A DNA stretch of 7,061 nucleotides, taken from assembly GCA_001000035.1 (NCBI GenBank), contig LCGX01000029.1:1-7061 (forward strand), written 5' to 3'. This DNA is from Candidatus Nomurabacteria bacterium GW2011_GWF2_43_8 (lineage in GTDB: Bacteria; Patescibacteriota; Minisyncoccia; Phycocordibacterales; UBA9973). Under the pieces are notes generated by a model, which saw only the letters and a program-made list of their open reading frames with translations, had not been told where the DNA came from and searched no databases. The translations under genes and the position numbers were made by a program. Positions 5,559 to 7,061 of this stretch are shown here, in pieces; position 1 is the stretch's first letter; the number at the start of each line of letters is the position of its first letter.

Positions 5559-6794
5559 ATGTTGGACCTAAAAACATTCAAATCGGCTTTGGAACAGCTT
5601 GAAGAGGAAAGAAAAATCCCGAAGGAAAAAATACTGGAGGCCATCGAGCAAGCCATGGCCGCGGCTTACAAGAAGGACTACGGCAAAAAGGGACAGATTA
5701 TCCGCGCCAAGTTCGATTTGGAAACCGGCCAGACGGATTTTTTTCAAGTGAAAATTGTGGTGGATGAAAGTATCGCGATACTAGACACCCCTCCCTCACC
5801 CTCCCCAAAGGAGAGGGAAGAATTCAAGCCTCACCCTTCGGGAGAGGTTGGAGGAGGTGAGTATTCCCTAAAGAATGCGGACGACGAGCGTGTGCATTTC
5901 AATCCGGAACACCATCTGCTTTTGGAAGACGCGAAAAAAATAAAAAAAGGGGTGGAGTTGAACGATGAAATTATTTTCCCGCTGGAAGCGAAAGACGATT
6001 ACGGGCGCATTGCCGCGCAGACGGCCAAGCAGGTCATTATCCAGAAAATCCGCGAAGCGGAACGCACTTCCATCATCGACGAATACGGCGGAAAGGAAGG
6101 AGAGATAATTTCCGGCATCGTGCAGAAGGTGGAGCGAGGCAATGTCTACGTCGATTTCAACCGCGCCACGGGAATCCTGCCGGCCGAAGAGCAAATTCCG
6201 GGAGAATTTTGGGAGCGGGGCCGAAGAGTGCGGGCCTATCTTTACAGTGTGGAAGACACGCCCCGGGGCATCAATCTGCGCCTTTCCCGAACCCATCCGA
6301 AATTCATAGAAAAACTTTTCGCCCAAGAAGCGCCGGAAATAGAAAACGGCGTGGTGGAAATCAAATCGGTCGCGCGCGAAGCCGGCGCGCGCTCAAAAAT
6401 TTCCGTTCACTCGAACGACGAACACATCGACGCCGTCGGATCCTGCGTCGGACAGAAAGGCACCCGGGTAAATACGATTACCACGGAGCTTTCCGGAGAA
6501 AAAATTGATATAATTCCCTGGTCCGCGGACCCGAAGCAGTTCGTTTCGAACGCGCTTTCTCCGGCCAAAGTCATTTCCATTGAAGTGGATGAAAAAGAGC
6601 GCAAAGCGACGGTGGAAGTGGCTAACGACCAATTGTCGCTGGCAATCGGCAAAGGAGGACAAAACGTGCGCCTGGCGGCCAAGCTGACCGGCTGGAGAAT
6701 AGATATAAAGGGCGACGAAAAAGCTCCGACACCCGAAGAGGTCGGGATTCCGACCTCTGATGAAGATCAGAGCGTCAGGAAAGAAGAGAAATAA
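5559..6794 (+). CDS. nusA: Transcription termination/antitermination factor NusA
   Basis: A 411-residue NusA, which binds RNA polymerase and nascent RNA to control pausing, termination and antitermination. The N-terminal polymerase-binding domain opens with LDLKTFKSALEQLEEE and continues through AIEQAMAAAYKKDYG, then resumes with NPEHHLLLEDAKKIKKG and the helix AKQVIIQKIREAER up to about 170. The S1 domain is at about 178-245 (GEIISGIVQKVERGNVYVDF), KH1 at about 265-340 with GQKG at 298-301, and KH2 at about 345-400 with GKGG at 364-367. No acidic C-terminal repeats follow. Residues about 76-101 (TPPSPSPKERE through EVGGGE) are a low-complexity insert encoded by a palindromic repeat, and the tail is encoded by another palindrome. 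ATG 5559 is chosen because the upstream in-frame extension would cover the promoter and leader hairpin and has no NusA similarity. There is no clear Shine-Dalgarno. Confidence 0.95.
   Translation: MLDLKTFKSALEQLEEERKIPKEKILEAIEQAMAAAYKKDYGKKGQIIRAKFDLETGQTDFFQVKIVVDESIAILDTPPSPSPKEREEFKPHPSGEVGGGEYSLKNADDERVHFNPEHHLLLEDAKKIKKGVELNDEIIFPLEAKDDYGRIAAQTAKQVIIQKIREAERTSIIDEYGGKEGEIISGIVQKVERGNVYVDFNRATGILPAEEQIPGEFWERGRRVRAYLYSVEDTPRGINLRLSRTHPKFIEKLFAQEAPEIENGVVEIKSVAREAGARSKISVHSNDEHIDAVGSCVGQKGTRVNTITTELSGEKIDIIPWSADPKQFVSNALSPAKVISIEVDEKERKATVEVANDQLSLAIGKGGQNVRLAAKLTGWRIDIKGDEKAPTPEEVGIPTSDEDQSVRKEEK
5786..5861. repeat. Palindromic, purine/pyrimidine-biased element inserted in frame in nusA
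   Basis: About 76 bp that read cacccctcc at one end and ggaggaggtg at the other. The left half folds as ccctcccc-aaa-ggagaggg (5799-5817, one mismatch). The right half has ctcacc (5830-5835) facing ggtgag (5856-5861). The two halves are themselves imperfect inverted copies around a central gaattc (5820-5825). It encodes a Pro/Gly/Glu-rich stretch of about 26 residues in a region of NusA that is normally a variable linker, and it keeps the frame. The pattern resembles palindromic repeats that spread through bacterial genomes; only one copy lies in this window. Confidence 0.62.
6737..6776. repeat. Two overlapping palindromes at the 3' end of nusA
   Basis: agaggtcgg (6737-6745) pairs perfectly with ccgacctct (6750-6758) across gatt. 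The overlapping ctctgat (6755-6761) pairs perfectly with atcagag (6766-6772) across gaag, and can extend by gac/gtc (6752-6754 with 6774-6776) past a bulged C. The stems share bases, so only one can form fully at a time. They encode the hydrophilic tail EEVGIPTSDEDQSVR. No T-run follows, so this is not an intrinsic terminator; it looks like a second inserted palindromic element. Confidence 0.65.
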
Positions 6795-6818
6795 ATTATT
6801 AGTAATAATAAAAATATC

Positions 6819-7061
6819 ATGAGTGAATTTTTATTGTTTGCGATTGTAAGTTCGGCTGTGGCTATCGTTTATGGCCTGTTTTTGGCCAAATCTATACTGA
6901 AAAAAAGTGCCGGCAGCGAGCGTATGCAGGAAATCGCCAAAGCGATTCAAGAAGGAGCTCAGGCCTATTTGAACAAGCAATATAGAACAATCGGGGCAAT
7001 TGCCGTAGTGCTTTTCTTGGTTATCGGGCTTACGCCAAAACTGGGCTGGGTCATGGCTTTT
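6819..7061 (+). CDS. hppA: Membrane-bound ion-translocating pyrophosphatase, N-terminal fragment
   Basis: The first 81 residues of a protein that continues past the right edge. It begins MSEFLLFAIVSS with a first membrane segment (about 2-23). It then carries the family-typical stretch IQEGAQAYLNKQY (43-55), followed by a second membrane segment (about 57-72). Full-length enzymes (about 650-800 residues) hydrolyse pyrophosphate and pump H+ or Na+ across the membrane, saving energy in organisms with limited respiration. The catalytic motifs and the residue that decides K+ dependence lie outside the window, so ion and subtype cannot be stated. It starts 24 bp after the nusA stop in AT-rich sequence with no terminator, no clear promoter and no Shine-Dalgarno, so co-transcription with nusA is likely. 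Confidence 0.88.
   Translation, partial: MSEFLLFAIVSSAVAIVYGLFLAKSILKKSAGSERMQEIAKAIQEGAQAYLNKQYRTIGAIAVVLFLVIGLTPKLGWVMAF

Noticed and set aside
5875..5943. Short ORF starting ATG 5875 after the internal Shine-Dalgarno in nusA
   Set aside because: Only 22 codons, out of frame with nusA, 14 nt from the Shine-Dalgarno, and without any recognisable sequence.
5868..6682. Minus-strand open frames (5868-6326, 6393-6682) and the plus-strand frame at 6209-6508
   Set aside because: They lie fully inside the S1 and KH regions of nusA, whose frame is certain.
6795..6818. Terminator or promoter between nusA and hppA
   Set aside because: Only 24 AT-rich bases with a 5-bp A/T stem; no GC stem with T-run and no convincing -35/-10 pair.

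Overview
This window looks like a chromosomal segment from an uncultivated bacterium of the Candidate Phyla Radiation (Patescibacteria, most like Parcubacteria). That placement is an inference. It rests on secreted proteins built from InlB-like, FN3-like, CARDB and W-x-W-x-C cysteine modules, on start codons that mostly lack a Shine-Dalgarno, and on a compact nusA carrying inserted palindromes. UGA acts as a normal stop here (the metalloprotease ends in TGA), which argues against the UGA-recoded CPR lineages.

Layout. The left 5.4 kb lies on the minus strand and encodes three secreted proteins. In transcription order they are a metzincin-type zinc metalloprotease (3935-5428), a large mosaic surface protein (1434-3884) and a second mosaic surface protein cut by the left edge (<1-1300). 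All three begin with the same pattern, M-[KR]-x-K-F-F-K-V, which fixes their start codons. Each has its own recognisable promoter, so they need not form one operon. The right 1.6 kb lies on the plus strand and holds nusA (5559-6794), then the start of a membrane pyrophosphatase gene, hppA (6819 to the right edge). A 130-bp divergent region separates the two blocks and contains back-to-back promoters and a terminator-like hairpin in the nusA leader.

Most notable points. (1) The promoter of the leftmost surface-protein gene is bracketed by a perfect 14-bp inverted repeat (1299-1312 and 1409-1422). One arm includes the first two bases of the start codon. This is the architecture of an invertible promoter; alternatively, the arms could fold in read-through mRNA and hide the start codon. 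(2) nusA carries an in-frame palindromic, low-complexity insert of about 75 bp in its N-terminal region, and a second palindrome pair at its 3' end, resembling mobile palindromic elements that insert inside genes. (3) A weak, interrupted-U-tract terminator in the nusA leader suggests autoregulation by attenuation. (4) The surface-protein genes contain nearly identical internal DNA repeats that could recombine.

The secreted proteins probably work at the cell surface in attachment and protein processing. A direct functional link between the protease and the two surface proteins is inferred only from proximity and the shared signal-peptide start.
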